Shown: positions 9,185 through 18,627, counted from the stretch's first letter. The stretch: DNA of 64,000 nt from Pseudomonas fluorescens (GCF_902497895.1 NZ_CABVHQ010000004.1:1-64000), one strand, 5' to 3'. Made by a program: numbers and translations. Notes: generated by a model from the sequence alone, not told the origin.

Positions 9185-9568
9185 TTACTCGCCGATGGCG
9201 CTCTTGTACTTTTCTGCGTCGAGCAACTTGTCCAGCTCAGTGGTATCAGTTGGTTCAAGTTTGAAGAACCAGCTGTCGTAGGGCGCGCTGTTGACCAGTT
9301 CCGGGTTGTTGGCCAAGTCTTCGTTAACGGCGGTGACTGTACCGGAGACCGGCGAGTAGATATCGGATGCGGCCTTGACCGACTCGACTACACCCGCAGT
9401 GTCACCGGCAGCGAAGACTTTGCCGATTTCCGGCAATTCGACGAATACGACGTCACCCAAGGCTTCCTGAGCATGGTCGGAAATACCCACTTTCACGCCG
9501 CCATCCTCGTCCAGACGGGCCCATTCGTGACTTTCGGCAAAACGCAGATCGACTGGGATCTCGCTCAT
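9185..9568 (-). CDS. gcvH: Glycine cleavage system H protein
   Basis: 127 residues, normal length. It carries the lipoyl-bound aminomethyl group between GcvP, GcvT and lipoamide dehydrogenase. The lipoylation site is the Lys in [18 protein letters not shown] (about residue 65). Strand pairs of the lipoyl fold ([20 protein letters not shown]) are intact. It starts 50 bases after gcvT ends on the same strand, so the two are very likely co-transcribed. Confidence 0.97.
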   Translation of the reverse strand: MSEIPVDLRFAESHEWARLDEDGGVKVGISDHAQEALGDVVFVELPEIGKVFAAGDTAGVVESVKAASDIYSPVSGTVTAVNEDLANNPELVNSAPYDSWFFKLEPTDTTELDKLLDAEKYKSAIGE

Positions 9569-9618
9569 ATTCTGTGTCCTCAAGAAAAATGTCAGCGGTT
9601 GATTGCCGCCAGAAAAAG

Positions 9619-10701
9619 TTAGATCAAGGCTTTGCCATGACGCACAAAGGTCGGTTTTACCACCCGAACCGGGTACCACTTGCCACGGATTTCCACTTCT
9701 GCACGGTCGGCGGTAGCCATAGGCACCCGCGCCAGTGCGATCGACTTGCTAAGCGTAGGAGAGAAACTACCACTGGTGATCTCCCCTTCGCCAACATCGG
9801 CGATGCGAACTACCTGGTGAGCACGCAATACACCACGCTCCTCCAGCACCAGCCCGACCAGTTTCTGCTGCACTCCCCCAGCTCGTTCGGCTTCCAGCGC
9901 GGTGCGACCGATAAACTGACGAGCGGCAGGTTCCCAGGCAATGCTGCAGGCCATATTGGCGGCCAGCGGTGAGACGTCCTGGTGAATATCCTGGCCATAC
10001 AGATTCATCCCGGCTTCAAGTCGCAGGGTATCGCGGGCACCGAGGCCGATAGGGGAAATGCCCGCACCGACCAGATCGTTGAAGAACGCCGGTGCCTGAT
10101 CAGCCGGCAGGATGATTTCCAGACCATCTTCACCGGTATAACCGGTTCGGGCGATGAACCAGTCGCCGGCGGCCCGAGCTTCAAAAGGCTTCAGCTGCTG
10201 GATCAACGTCCCACGAGCCTGGCTGACCAGCTCGGCAATCTTGTTCCGGGCCTGCGGGCCTTGTATCGCCAGCATCGCCAACTCCGGGCGCTCCTGCAAC
10301 TGCACCCGGTAATCGCCAAGCTGAGCCTGCATCCAGGCCATGTCCTGATCACGGGTGGCAGCATTCACCACCAGACGGTAACCAGCCTCGGTACGATAGA
10401 CGATCATGTCATCGACTACCCCGCCGCGCTCATTGAGCATGGCGCTATACAGGGCACAGCCAATGCTGTGCAGACGTTCGACATCATTGGCCAGTAAATA
10501 CTGGAGCCAGGTCTTGGCCTGGGGGCCGTCGACATCGATGACGGTCATATGGGATACATCGAAAACCCCGCAATCGCGGCGCACCTGATGGTGCTCTTCG
10601 ACTTGCGAGCCATAATGCAAAGGCATATCCCAACCGCCAAAATCGACCATCTTCGCGCCGAGAGCGAGATGAAGGTCATACAGAGGCGTACGCTGTCCCA
10701 T
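9619..10701 (-). CDS. gcvT: Glycine cleavage system T protein (aminomethyltransferase)
   Basis: 360 residues. It transfers the methylene group from aminomethyl-GcvH to tetrahydrofolate and releases ammonia. The folate-binding region begins with [20 protein letters not shown] and GVFDVSHM; the conserved Asp of the active site lies in the stretch after LLANDVERL. The C-terminal barrel includes [12 protein letters not shown], a family hallmark. The ATG at 10701 has AAGGAG about 8 bases upstream. First gene of the gcvT-gcvH(-gcvP) series; the promoter must lie in 10702-10857. No glycine riboswitch core was recognised there. Confidence 0.96.
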   Translation of the reverse strand: MGQRTPLYDLHLALGAKMVDFGGWDMPLHYGSQVEEHHQVRRDCGVFDVSHMTVIDVDGPQAKTWLQYLLANDVERLHSIGCALYSAMLNERGGVVDDMIVYRTEAGYRLVVNAATRDQDMAWMQAQLGDYRVQLQERPELAMLAIQGPQARNKIAELVSQARGTLIQQLKPFEARAAGDWFIARTGYTGEDGLEIILPADQAPAFFNDLVGAGISPIGLGARDTLRLEAGMNLYGQDIHQDVSPLAANMACSIAWEPAARQFIGRTALEAERAGGVQQKLVGLVLEERGVLRAHQVVRIADVGEGEITSGSFSPTLSKSIALARVPMATADRAEVEIRGKWYPVRVVKPTFVRHGKALI

Positions 10702-10751
10702 GGGTTTCTCCTTCCGGGCGTGGCGAAGGTGCGGACAGGTGCTGTACAGAG

Positions 10752-10778
10752 TGAAAGCCTCTAAATATATGGCTTTCA
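10752..10778. promoter_or_regulatory. Inverted repeat upstream of gcvT
   Basis: TGAAAGCC and GGCTTTCA form 8-bp arms around an 11-base AT-rich spacer (TCTAAATATAT), about 50-75 bases upstream of the gcvT start. It could be an operator or lie over the -10 region. No regulator can be named from sequence. Confidence 0.35.
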
Positions 10779-10857
10779 GCCTATTTCAGTCACCCGGTCT
10801 GATAGACGGACCGCACCGAATGCCGCGCATTGTAGCCGCAAGGTGTAGGACTGGCAC

Positions 10858-12474
10858 CTAGCCTGTTCGATGAGCGGAACGCCGGATCAATCCGATGACC
10901 GGTAACAGCCCGACCAGGACCAGTGTCAAGGCTGGCAGCGATGCCCGCGACCACTCGCCTTCACTGGTCATTTCGAAGATTCGTACGGCCAGCGTATCCC
11001 AGCCGAACGGGCGCATCAGCAGGGTGGCGGGCATTTCCTTGAGCACATCGACAAACACCAGCAACGCGGCGCTCAAGGTGCCTGGCAGCAGCAATGGCAG
11101 ATACACTTTGCAAAACAGTCGTGGCCCACTGACCCCCAAACTGCGGGCTGCTTCGGGTAATGAAGGTCGGATCCGCCCCAGGCTGTTTTCCAGCGGCCCG
11201 TAGGCTACCGCAATGAATCGCACCAGATACGCCAGCAACAACGCCGACAAGCTGCCCAGCAGCAAGGGTTTTCCCGCGCCCCCCAGCCAGGCCGACAGCG
11301 GGATCACCAGTTCGCGGTCCAGATAGCTGAAGGCGAGCATGATCGAGACGGCGAGCACCGAGCCCGGCAAGGCATAACCCAGATTGGCCACACTGATACC
11401 AGAGCGAATGGCCCGGGTCGGGGCCAGTCGTCGGGCAAATGCCAGCAACAAGGCCACGCTCACCGTGATCAAGGCCGCTATGCCGCCGAGGTACAGCGTG
11501 TGCACGATCAGCCCGGCATATCGCTCATCGAGATCGAAACGTCCGCGCTGCCAGAACCAGACCACCAGCTGCAGCAGCGGAATCACGAAGGCACAGGCAA
11601 ACACCAGGCCGCACCAGCTGCTGGCGGCCAACGCCTTGAACCCGCGCAGGTGATACAGCGCCTTGCCCCGGGGGCGCTCATTACTCCCCCGGCTGGCGCC
11701 GCGCGCCCGACGTTCGCCGTACAACACCAGCATGACCGCCAGCAGCAACAGACTGGCCAGTTGCGCCGCGCTGGAGAGACTGAAGAAGCCGTACCAGGTC
11801 TTGTAGATGGCCGTGGTGAAGGTGTCGAAATTGAACACTGCCACCGCGCCGAAATCCGCCAGGGTCTCCATCAGCGCCAGGGCTACGCCCGCACCGATGG
11901 CCGGCCGCGCCATGGGCAGCGCCACGCGCCAGAACGCCTGCCAGGGTGATTGACCGAGCACCCGCGCCGCCTCCATCAGACCTTTGCCTTGGGCGATAAA
12001 TGCGGTGCGCGCGAGCAAATAGACGTAGGGGTAGAACACCAGCACCAGCACCAGGATCACCCCGCCGGTGGAGCGTACCGGCGGCAGGCGCAAACCCGTG
12101 CCGAACCATTCGCGCAACTGGCTTTGCAGCGGGCCGGAAAAATCCAGCAGACCGACGAAGACAAACGCCAGCACATAGGCCGGAATGGCAAACGGTAGCA
12201 TCAGCGCCCAATCCAGCCAGCGCCGTCCGGGAAAGTCGCAGAGGCTGGTCAACCAGGCCAGGCTGACACCCAACAGCGTCACGCCGACCCCGACACCCAG
12301 CACCAGCGTCAGCGTATTGGCGAGCAAGCGCGGCATCTGGGTTTGCCACAGGTGCGACCAGATCTGCTGGTCAATCGACTGCCACGCCAGCAGCAGCACG
12401 CTCAGCGGCAACAGAACCAGCGCGGCAACGGCAAAGACCAGCGGATACCAACGACGTTGGGCGGGATGGGCCAC
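10858..12474 (-). CDS. Iron(III) ABC transporter permease (FbpB/SfuB-like)
   Basis: 538 residues with about 12 membrane segments in two homologous halves, the fused permease arrangement of FbpB/AfuB iron importers. Each half has the ATPase-contact loop: EAARVLGQSPWQAFWRVALP (first half) and EAARSLGVSGPRLFCKVYLP (second), both matching the EAA motif. The GTG at 12474 is chosen (MAHPAQRRW) because longer starts would reach into the REP element that begins at 12518. It works in the inner membrane with the binding protein encoded 157 bases upstream on the same strand. No ATPase gene follows. Confidence 0.88.
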   Translation of the reverse strand: MAHPAQRRWYPLVFAVAALVLLPLSVLLLAWQSIDQQIWSHLWQTQMPRLLANTLTLVLGVGVGVTLLGVSLAWLTSLCDFPGRRWLDWALMLPFAIPAYVLAFVFVGLLDFSGPLQSQLREWFGTGLRLPPVRSTGGVILVLVLVFYPYVYLLARTAFIAQGKGLMEAARVLGQSPWQAFWRVALPMARPAIGAGVALALMETLADFGAVAVFNFDTFTTAIYKTWYGFFSLSSAAQLASLLLLAVMLVLYGERRARGASRGSNERPRGKALYHLRGFKALAASSWCGLVFACAFVIPLLQLVVWFWQRGRFDLDERYAGLIVHTLYLGGIAALITVSVALLLAFARRLAPTRAIRSGISVANLGYALPGSVLAVSIMLAFSYLDRELVIPLSAWLGGAGKPLLLGSLSALLLAYLVRFIAVAYGPLENSLGRIRPSLPEAARSLGVSGPRLFCKVYLPLLLPGTLSAALLVFVDVLKEMPATLLMRPFGWDTLAVRIFEMTSEGEWSRASLPALTLVLVGLLPVIGLIRRSAHRTG

Positions 12475-12517
12475 GAAAAGCTCTCTGGGGGAATCAGCAA
12501 AAGTGTATGCAAGCCGC

Positions 12518-12618
12518 AAAAGATCGCAGCCTGCGGCAGCTCCTACAGGAACCTCGCTTCACCCATCATTTGTGAATGTACGCGTTCGGTGTAGGAGCTG
12601 CCGCAGGCTGCGATCTTT
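12518..12618. repeat. REP family A inverted pair
   Basis: Two outward-facing copies of the GATCGCAGCCTGCGGCAGCT-CCTAC element, about 45 bases apart, between the binding-protein stop and the permease start. In an operon this hairpin pair could shield or attenuate the mRNA between the abundant binding protein and the permease; that is inference. Confidence 0.88.
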
Positions 12619-12630
12619 AAGGTCTCGGAC

Positions 12631-13632
12631 TCAGTTCCAGCCAGCACGGTCCATCAAGCGAATGGCCTCGGCCTGACGCTTGCCAGCCACTTCCACTGGC
12701 AAGGTATCGGCCACGAACTTGCCCCAACCCGCTACTTCAGCCGACGGCTGCACACTTGGGTTGGCCGGGAACTCCTGATTGATGTCGGCGAAGATCCGCT
12801 GTGCTTCTGGTGTGGTCATCCACTCCACCAGCGCCTTGGCCGCTTCCGGGTGCGGTGCGTGCCTGGTCAGGCCTATGCCGGACAGGTTGACGTGTACGCC
12901 ACGGTCGGCCTGGTTCGGCCAGAACAGTTTTACCGCCAGATCAGGCTTCTGCTTGTGCAGACGGCCGTAGTAGTAGGTGTTGACGATGCCAACGTCACAT
13001 TGCCCGGCGTTGATTGCTTCGAGCACCGCGACGTCATCGGAGAACACATCGGTAGACAGGTTGTTGACCCAGCCTTTGAGGATTTTTTCGGTCTTTTGCG
13101 CACCATGGGTTTCGATCATCGTGGCGGTCAGCGACTGGTTGTAGACCTTTTTCGCCGTGCGCAAGCACAAGCGGCCTTCCCACTGCTTATCGGCCAACGC
13201 CTCGTAAGTACTCAGGTCCGCCGGTTTTACCCGGGCAGTGGAATAGGCAATAGTCCGCGCCCGCAGGCTCAAACCGGTCCACTGATGGGCGGACGAACGG
13301 TATTGAAGCGGGATATTGGCGTCGATCACCTTGGAGGTGAAGGGTTGCAGGATGCCCATTTGCTCGGCTTGCCAGAGGTTACCGGCATCGACGGTGAGCA
13401 GCAGGTCAGCGCTGGCGTTTTCGCCCTCGGCCTTGATCCGCTGCATCAACGGCGCTTCCTTGTCGGTGATGAATTTCACCTGGACGCCGGTTTTCTGGGT
13501 GTAGGCATCGAACACCGGCTTGATCAGCTCATCGATCCGCGAGGAGTAGACCACCACTTCATCGGCCGCCTGGGCCGTGCTACCGATGAGTGTGAGTGCC
13601 AGGGCAGTCAGTAGACGCTTCGGTGCCAGCAT
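12631..13632 (-). CDS. Iron(III) ABC transporter substrate-binding protein
   Basis: 333 residues. Sec signal peptide: MLAPKRL, hydrophobic [16 protein letters not shown], cleavage before [10 protein letters not shown]. The YSSR start of the mature protein and NTYYYGRL near residue 215, which supplies the paired tyrosines that bind ferric ion, identify the FbpA/FutA class of periplasmic transferrin-like binding proteins. The ATG at 13632 is used; an in-frame TTG lies 18 bases upstream but GAGAG is correctly spaced for the ATG. It is upstream of the permease on the same strand. Confidence 0.9.
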   Translation of the reverse strand: MLAPKRLLTALALTLIGSTAQAADEVVVYSSRIDELIKPVFDAYTQKTGVQVKFITDKEAPLMQRIKAEGENASADLLLTVDAGNLWQAEQMGILQPFTSKVIDANIPLQYRSSAHQWTGLSLRARTIAYSTARVKPADLSTYEALADKQWEGRLCLRTAKKVYNQSLTATMIETHGAQKTEKILKGWVNNLSTDVFSDDVAVLEAINAGQCDVGIVNTYYYGRLHKQKPDLAVKLFWPNQADRGVHVNLSGIGLTRHAPHPEAAKALVEWMTTPEAQRIFADINQEFPANPSVQPSAEVAGWGKFVADTLPVEVAGKRQAEAIRLMDRAGWN

Positions 13633-13655
13633 GAGGGCGGTCTCTCGCAATAAAG

Positions 13656-13675
13656 GAAAATGAAATGATAGTGAC
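13656..13675. promoter_or_regulatory. Weak Fur-box-like sequence
   Basis: GAAAATGAAATGATAGTGAC lies 24-43 bases upstream of the iron-binding-protein start. It keeps the first AAATGA hexamer of the Fur consensus but diverges afterwards (about half the positions match by eye). Position and gene function make Fur control plausible; sequence alone is weak. Confidence 0.3.
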
Positions 13676-13728
13676 TCGGATTTAGCTTCTCAACCGAACA
13701 GTTCGCCGAGGAGTTACCAGATGTTGCT

Positions 13729-13814
13729 GCAGGAGCTGCCGAAGGCTGCGATCTTTTCCGGCGCACCACTGATTGCCGAAGAGCAAAAGATCGCAGCCTG
13801 CGGCAGCTCCTACG
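13729..13814. repeat. REP family A inverted pair overlapping a stop codon
   Basis: Two inverted copies (GCAGGAGCTGCCGAAGGCTG and the reverse type ending CGGCAGCTCCTAC), about 35 bases apart. The CTA inside the terminal CTCCTAC at 13810-13812 is, on the minus strand, the TAG stop codon of the adjacent flavin monooxygenase. Confidence 0.9.
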
Positions 13815-15033
13815 CCTTGGCCAGCTCCGGCAAATCTCCGCTCAGCCCCAGCGCCTGGCGCACGAACAACGCCTTGGCCTCAGGCATCTGGTCGACCATC
13901 TTCAAGCCGGTGTTACGCAACCAGCGCAGTGGCAAAGGATCCGCCTGGAACAACCGCTCCAGCCCTTCCATCGCCGCCATCAACGCCAGATTGTGAGGCA
14001 TGCGTCGACGCTCGTAACGGCTGAGCACTTTTACATCCGCCAGGCGCTCGCCGCGGCTGGCCGCTTGCAGGAGCACTTCGGCCAGTACCGCGGCGTCGAG
14101 GAAGCCGAGGTTGACCCCCTGCCCGGCCAACGGGTGAATGGTATGGGCAGCATCGCCGATCAACGCCAGGCCTTCGGCCACATAGCGCTTGGCGTGACGC
14201 TGGCGCAGCGGCACACAAAGTCGCGGGTCGGCGCTCACCACCGTGCCCAGCCGGCCTTCGAAGGCCCGTTCCAGCTCGCGGCAAAAGGTTTCATCGTCCA
14301 GCGCCATCAGGCGTTCGGCTTCAGTCGGGGTGGTCGACCAGACGATCGAGCACCAATCGTGCTGGCCGTCGCGCTCCAGCGGCAAGAAGGCCAGCGGCCC
14401 ATAGTCGGTAAACCGTTGCCAGGCGGTCATCTGGTGGGGCTGAGCACTGCGCACGCTGGTGACGATGGCGTGATGCAGGTAATCCCACTCACGGGTCGCG
14501 CAACCGGTCAGACGGCGCACCGCCGAGTTGGCACCGTCTGCCGCGATCACCAAAGGTGCACGCAACATTCGGCCATCGGCCAGGGTCAGCAGCCAGTCGT
14601 CGCCGGAGCGGCGCATCTGCTCCAGTCGCGCATTGGCCAGCAAGCCCAAATCACAGTCGTGCAAACGCTCGAGCAGGGCATCCTGGACCACACGGTTCTC
14701 GACGATATGCCCGAGTACTTTGGCGTGCACGCTGGCCGCCGAGAAATGGATCTGCCCGGTGCCGCTGCCGTCCCATACCTGCATTTCGGTATAAGGACTG
14801 GTGCGCCGTTCAGCGATGCCGTCCCAGACCCCCAGACGCTCGAGGATCCGCTGGCTGGCTGCCGACAAGGCGCTCACCCGCGGTTCAAACGGTGCCTGCG
14901 CATCAAAGGGTTTGACGCTCAACGGGCTGCCATCGAGCAGCAGCACCTCAAGCCCGCTGTTCTGCAGCGCCAGCGCCAAGGCGCTCCCGACCATTCCGGC
15001 CCCGACAATCAGCAGATCTGCGCGCAATTCCAT
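13810..15033 (-). CDS. UbiH/UbiF/UbiI-family FAD monooxygenase (ubiquinone hydroxylase)
   Basis: 407 residues. N-terminal Rossmann FAD motif GAGMVGSALALAL (residues 11-23), a central DG motif (VIAADGANSAVRR) and the second FAD motif GDAAHTIHPLAGQGVNLG (about 295-312), all diagnostic of ubiquinone-pathway hydroxylases. It hydroxylates the ring, most likely at C5 (UbiI role) or C6; the exact position cannot be read from sequence. It is the last gene of the pepP-ubiH-small ORF operon and starts 3 bases after the small ORF stop. Its stop codon lies within a REP element, so the C-terminus may have been reshaped by REP insertion. Confidence 0.9.
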   Translation of the reverse strand: MELRADLLIVGAGMVGSALALALQNSGLEVLLLDGSPLSVKPFDAQAPFEPRVSALSAASQRILERLGVWDGIAERRTSPYTEMQVWDGSGTGQIHFSAASVHAKVLGHIVENRVVQDALLERLHDCDLGLLANARLEQMRRSGDDWLLTLADGRMLRAPLVIAADGANSAVRRLTGCATREWDYLHHAIVTSVRSAQPHQMTAWQRFTDYGPLAFLPLERDGQHDWCSIVWSTTPTEAERLMALDDETFCRELERAFEGRLGTVVSADPRLCVPLRQRHAKRYVAEGLALIGDAAHTIHPLAGQGVNLGFLDAAVLAEVLLQAASRGERLADVKVLSRYERRRMPHNLALMAAMEGLERLFQADPLPLRWLRNTGLKMVDQMPEAKALFVRQALGLSGDLPELAKA

Positions 15034-15036
15034 GCT

Positions 15037-15150
15037 TTAAGCCTGTCTCGTTTGCGGCTTGAGCCGCACGTAAAAGGGTTTATCGAGCCGCGCCACCCGC
15101 GTGCCGCCGTCGTCATTAATCTGCAATCCCTGGATCAGCCACTCAAACAT
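15037..15150 (-). CDS. Small 37-residue ORF coupled between ubiH and the next hydroxylase
   Basis: The ATG overlaps the end of ubiH (its GATGTTTGA contains both the new ATG and the ubiH TGA; 8-base overlap), and its TAA ends 3 bases before the next start. The product begins MFEWLIQGLQINDDGG and ends PFYVRLKPQTRQA: one strand-rich, basic-ended peptide without signal or membrane segment. Tight coupling on both sides and the lack of any other reason for this spacing argue that it is translated. I recall a similarly placed small hypothetical gene in P. aeruginosa (between its two FAD hydroxylases). Function unknown. Confidence 0.6.
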   Translation of the reverse strand: MFEWLIQGLQINDDGGTRVARLDKPFYVRLKPQTRQA

Positions 15151-16330
15151 CGGGAGGGGTGCCCAGGCCCATGGCTTGTCGGGCGAACCAGCGTTTGGCC
15201 GGGGGCAGCAGATCGAGGCCGAGCAAGCCGATATTGCGCCCAAGAGCGACCAACGGTTGCGCGCTGCCAAACAAACGGGTGACCTGATCGGAGAAACCGA
15301 TAGTCAGTAGCTGATCCAGTCGTTGCCGCTCCCGATAGGCCTGTAAGGTCGCGAAGTCACCCGGCGGGCTCTCGCTGGCCAGCAAGGCATCGGCCAATGC
15401 CTGGGCATCGCGCAGCGACAGGTTGAAACCCTGACCGGCAATCGGATGCAGGCTATGGGCGGCGTTGCCCAGAATCGTCAGGTGTGGACGAACCTGTTCT
15501 TCGGCCTCCACCAGCGTCAACGGATAAAGATGCCGCGCGCCGACCTGTTTGAGGGTGCCCAGACGATAGCCGAAGACCCCCTGCAACTCGCTGAGAAAGC
15601 TGCGCTCATCAAGGCTCGCCAGACGCTTGGCGTCCATGCCGATACGGGTCCAGACCAGCGCGCAACGGTTATCCGGCAGCGGCAACAAGGCCATTGGACC
15701 ATCATCGGTAAAGCGTTCGAAGGCCACGCCGTTATGGGACTCGCTCGGGGTAATGTTGGCGATCAGCGCGCTCTGGTTGTACGGGCGCTGTTTGATGCCG
15801 ATCCCCAATTGCTCGCGCAGTCCCGAACGGCCGCCATCGGCTAAAACGGCCAGATCGCAGTCGAGGGTGGTTTCATCGTTGAGGGTCAGGCGGTAGCCAT
15901 CTTCAAGTGGCTCCATGCCCGTGACTTCAGCCGGGCAGTGCCAACTGATCACGTCCTTGTCCAGGCCTTGCCAGAGGCATTGCCCGAGCCAGGCGTTCTC
16001 CACCACATAACCGAGTGCCGGAACGCCCTCCTCCATGGCCGACAACCGTGCGGTGGAAAAACGCCCGCGATCGGAGACATGGATCTGTTTGATCGGCTCG
16101 GCACGCCGGGAAATTTCCTGCCACAGGCCCAGCCGCTGATAAATTTGCCGGGCGCCGTAGGACAGCGCCGAGGAGCGGGCGTCATAACTCGGTTGAAAGG
16201 AGTCGCCGGGCGCAAAGGGTTCGATCAGCACGATCTTCCAGCCGCGGGCCTTGGCTCCGGCCTGCAAGGCCAACGCCAGACTGGCACCGACCAGACCCCC
16301 ACCAATGATTGCCAGATTGACTCGACTCAT
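15143..16330 (-). CDS. ubiH: 2-octaprenyl-6-methoxyphenol hydroxylase
   Basis: 395 residues, FAD-dependent ubiquinone-ring hydroxylase. FAD motif GGGLVGASLALAL (residues 10-22), DG motif VLADGGRSGLREQLG (about 165) and GNAAHSLHPIAGQGFNLS (about 290), with the HPIAGQG signature of UbiH. Its ATG overlaps the pepP stop by four bases (ATGA), the standard pepP-ubiH arrangement of gammaproteobacteria, which supports UbiH over its paralogue downstream. Peripheral to the inner membrane, in the Ubi complex. Confidence 0.93.
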   Translation of the reverse strand: MSRVNLAIIGGGLVGASLALALQAGAKARGWKIVLIEPFAPGDSFQPSYDARSSALSYGARQIYQRLGLWQEISRRAEPIKQIHVSDRGRFSTARLSAMEEGVPALGYVVENAWLGQCLWQGLDKDVISWHCPAEVTGMEPLEDGYRLTLNDETTLDCDLAVLADGGRSGLREQLGIGIKQRPYNQSALIANITPSESHNGVAFERFTDDGPMALLPLPDNRCALVWTRIGMDAKRLASLDERSFLSELQGVFGYRLGTLKQVGARHLYPLTLVEAEEQVRPHLTILGNAAHSLHPIAGQGFNLSLRDAQALADALLASESPPGDFATLQAYRERQRLDQLLTIGFSDQVTRLFGSAQPLVALGRNIGLLGLDLLPPAKRWFARQAMGLGTPPDV

Positions 16331-17661
16331 GCCGCCTGAGCCCGGGCAGCCGCCATCAGTGCTTCGATCTCGGCGACCGTTTTGGGCACGCCTTTGCTCA
16401 GAATTTCACAGCCTTGTCTGGTCACCACCACGTCATCCTCGATGCGCACGCCAATACCGCGCCATTTCTTCGCTACGTTCTGATTGTCCGGTGCAATGTA
16501 GATGCCCGGTTCGACCGTCAGCGCCATGCCGACTTCCAGCACCCGCCATTCGCCACCGACCTTGTACTCGCCGACGTCATGCACATCCATCCCCAGCCAG
16601 TGGCCGGCGCGATGCATGTAGAACGCCTTGTAGGCTTCGCTGGCAATCAGCTCGTCGACGTTACCCTGCAACAAACCAAGGTCCACCAAGCCCGCGGTAA
16701 TGACCCGAACTGTGGCTTCATGGGCCTGGTTCCAGTGCTTGTTCGGGGCGATTTCGGCAAATGCCGCGTCCTGGGCAGCCAGCACCAACTCGTAGATTGC
16801 CTTCTGCTCAGGAGAAAACTTGCCGCTGACCGGCCAGGTCCGGGTGATGTCGCTGGCGTAGCAGTCGATCTCGCAACCGGCATCGATCAACACCAGGTCA
16901 CCGTCCTTGAGCAGCGCATCGTTCTGCTGGTAATGCAGGATGCAACTGTTACGCCCCGAGGCGACGATCGAACCATAGGCTGGCATTTTCGCCCCGCCCT
17001 TACGGAACTCGTAATCCAGTTCCGCCTCCAGGCTGAACTCATGCAAACCGGCACGGCTGGCCTGCATCGCCCGAATGTGCGCCTGAGCGGAAATCCGCGC
17101 AGCTTCGCGCATCACCTTCACCTCTGCCGACGATTTATACAGGCGCATGTCGTGCAGCAGATGATCCAGAGCAACGTATTCGTTCGGCGGCTGGGCGCCG
17201 AGGTGCGCCTTGGAGCGGATCACGTTGATCCAGTCCATCAGATGACGGTCGAATTCGGGATTGCTGCCCATGGCCGAATAGACCCGGTCGCGGCCTTCGA
17301 TCAGCCCTGGCAGGATGTCGTCGATGTCGGTGATCGGAAAGGCATCATCGGCACCGAAGTCGCGAATCGCGCCTTCCTGTCCTGCGCGCAAACCGTCCCA
17401 CAACTCGCGTTCGGCGTTGCGTTCACGGCAGAACAGCAGGTATTCACCATGTAAACGCCCGGGCATCAGGACCAGCACTGCCTGAGGTTCGGGGAAACCG
17501 CTGAGGTATTGGAAATCGCTGTCCTGACGGTAGACGTGCTCGACGTCACGGTTGCGGATCGCCACGGCGGCGGCCGGGAGAATCGCGATGCTGTTGGGTT
17601 CCATCTGCGCCATCAGCGCCTTGCGGCGCCGGCTGTATTCCGATTTCGGGATATGAATCAT
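16327..17661 (-). CDS. pepP: Xaa-Pro aminopeptidase P
   Basis: 444 residues. M24-family dimanganese exopeptidase that removes N-terminal residues preceding proline. An N-terminal creatinase-like domain (1-170) begins IPKSEYSRRRKALMAQM; the pita-bread catalytic domain carries all five ligands: Asp in LIDAGCEIDCYASDITR, His in HRAGHWLGMDVHD, Glu in VEPGIY and the final Glu in RIEDDV. It heads the pepP-ubiH-ubiI operon and lies 27 bases after ygfB on the same strand, so ygfB-pepP are probably co-transcribed. Confidence 0.95.
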   Translation of the reverse strand: MIHIPKSEYSRRRKALMAQMEPNSIAILPAAAVAIRNRDVEHVYRQDSDFQYLSGFPEPQAVLVLMPGRLHGEYLLFCRERNAERELWDGLRAGQEGAIRDFGADDAFPITDIDDILPGLIEGRDRVYSAMGSNPEFDRHLMDWINVIRSKAHLGAQPPNEYVALDHLLHDMRLYKSSAEVKVMREAARISAQAHIRAMQASRAGLHEFSLEAELDYEFRKGGAKMPAYGSIVASGRNSCILHYQQNDALLKDGDLVLIDAGCEIDCYASDITRTWPVSGKFSPEQKAIYELVLAAQDAAFAEIAPNKHWNQAHEATVRVITAGLVDLGLLQGNVDELIASEAYKAFYMHRAGHWLGMDVHDVGEYKVGGEWRVLEVGMALTVEPGIYIAPDNQNVAKKWRGIGVRIEDDVVVTRQGCEILSKGVPKTVAEIEALMAAARAQAA

Positions 17662-17688
17662 GGGCAGATGGATTTCCCTGGCAAACGA

Positions 17689-18243
17689 TTAGTGCAGCGA
17701 AGGCTTGGCAGGCGCTGTAGCCGGTTTGGTGGTCTCGGTGAACAGCAGTAATGGCGCAACCCGCAGGTACTCCATGACCTCCATGTAGTCACTTTCGCCG
17801 TCGTCGGATTCTTCCAGGGCGTCTTGCACCTGGGCAATGGCCGCGAGATCCTGCAAGACTTCCGTGGCTTCGGCGCTCAAGGCGTTGTCACGGTAGGTCA
17901 GACCGAAGCCGGCGAGGAAACCCTGGCACCACTGGCCCAGGGCCTCGGCACGCTCGGTCAGCGGCGCGTCATCGGACGGCAACAGCAGCACAACGGTCAT
18001 GTCGTCGCTGGTCAGTTCGCCTTTGACCATCTCCTGCAGGCCGATCAAGGCGTTGCGGACGTTGTCTTGTGGTTCGCCTTCGAGGAGCTCGGCGGCATCC
18101 GCCAACCAGCTGTCGGCTTCAAAGCCGGCGCCGGCGCAGCTGCGTCCCAGCAACAAGCCATGCAGTTCGGCAGGCGAGACAGGATGGCCGCTGGTTTTGA
18201 GCAGAGTGGCGAACGCGTGATACGGGGAATTCTGAATGGGCAT
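17689..18243 (-). CDS. UPF0149 (YgfB/YecA-like) family protein
   Basis: 184 residues. The family signature is visible as [12 protein letters not shown] (about 28-39) and GFLAGFGL (about 108), in an all-helical acidic protein. The C-terminal Pro/Lys/Ala tail is short and lacks the SEC-C zinc motif of longer YecA proteins. Location directly upstream of pepP-ubiH is the conserved ygfB position. In P. aeruginosa YgfB has been linked to ampDh3 and beta-lactam tolerance; whether this orthologue does the same is inference. Confidence 0.88.
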   Translation of the reverse strand: MPIQNSPYHAFATLLKTSGHPVSPAELHGLLLGRSCAGAGFEADSWLADAAELLEGEPQDNVRNALIGLQEMVKGELTSDDMTVVLLLPSDDAPLTERAEALGQWCQGFLAGFGLTYRDNALSAEATEVLQDLAAIAQVQDALEESDDGESDYMEVMEYLRVAPLLLFTETTKPATAPAKPSLH

Positions 18244-18417
18244 GGGCTGCTAGGCGCCAAGCGGCGCAATGTCTAGAATGAAGGCCTTGTATCCTAGCAT
18301 CGGCAGACGCGCCAAGACTATCGAGGGCGCCAACTCGTTTGCCTAGGGTCTTTTTCGTCACACGACGTAAACTGACCCTAGCCAGTGCCATTCATCAGAC
18401 AAATCCAGTGGAACCCA

Positions 18418-18627
18418 ATGGAAGACACCGACCTGCAAGCGCTGATGGCCAGACTCGAACTGCTAATTAACAGGGTCGAGCAACTAAAGACCCAGAACGG
18501 ACTCTTATTAGCTCAAGAAAAGACCTGGCGCGAGGAACGCGCTCACCTCATTGAAAAGAACGAAATCGCTCGGCGTAAGGTCGAATCCATGATTTCGCGC
18601 CTCAAGGCCCTGGAGCAAGACTCATGA
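18418..18627 (+). CDS. TIGR02449-family coiled-coil protein (ZapB-like)
   Basis: 69 residues, almost entirely one coiled coil with heptads LMARLELLINRVEQLKTQN and a basic second half. The ATG at 18418 follows GGAACCCA. It overlaps zapA by four bases (ATGA), so the two are translationally coupled; a ZapB-like role bridging ZapA and the FtsZ ring is inferred from this pairing and the coiled coil. Divergent from ygfB, with a shared 174-base promoter region. Confidence 0.85.
   Translation: MEDTDLQALMARLELLINRVEQLKTQNGLLLAQEKTWREERAHLIEKNEIARRKVESMISRLKALEQDS

Noticed and set aside
10702..10857. Possible glycine riboswitch before gcvT
   Set aside because: I looked for the paired glycine-aptamer core and could not find it; only a small inverted repeat is present.
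12475..12519. Upstream extension of the iron permease start to 12519
   Set aside because: It would put coding sequence inside a REP element and add a non-family N-terminus.
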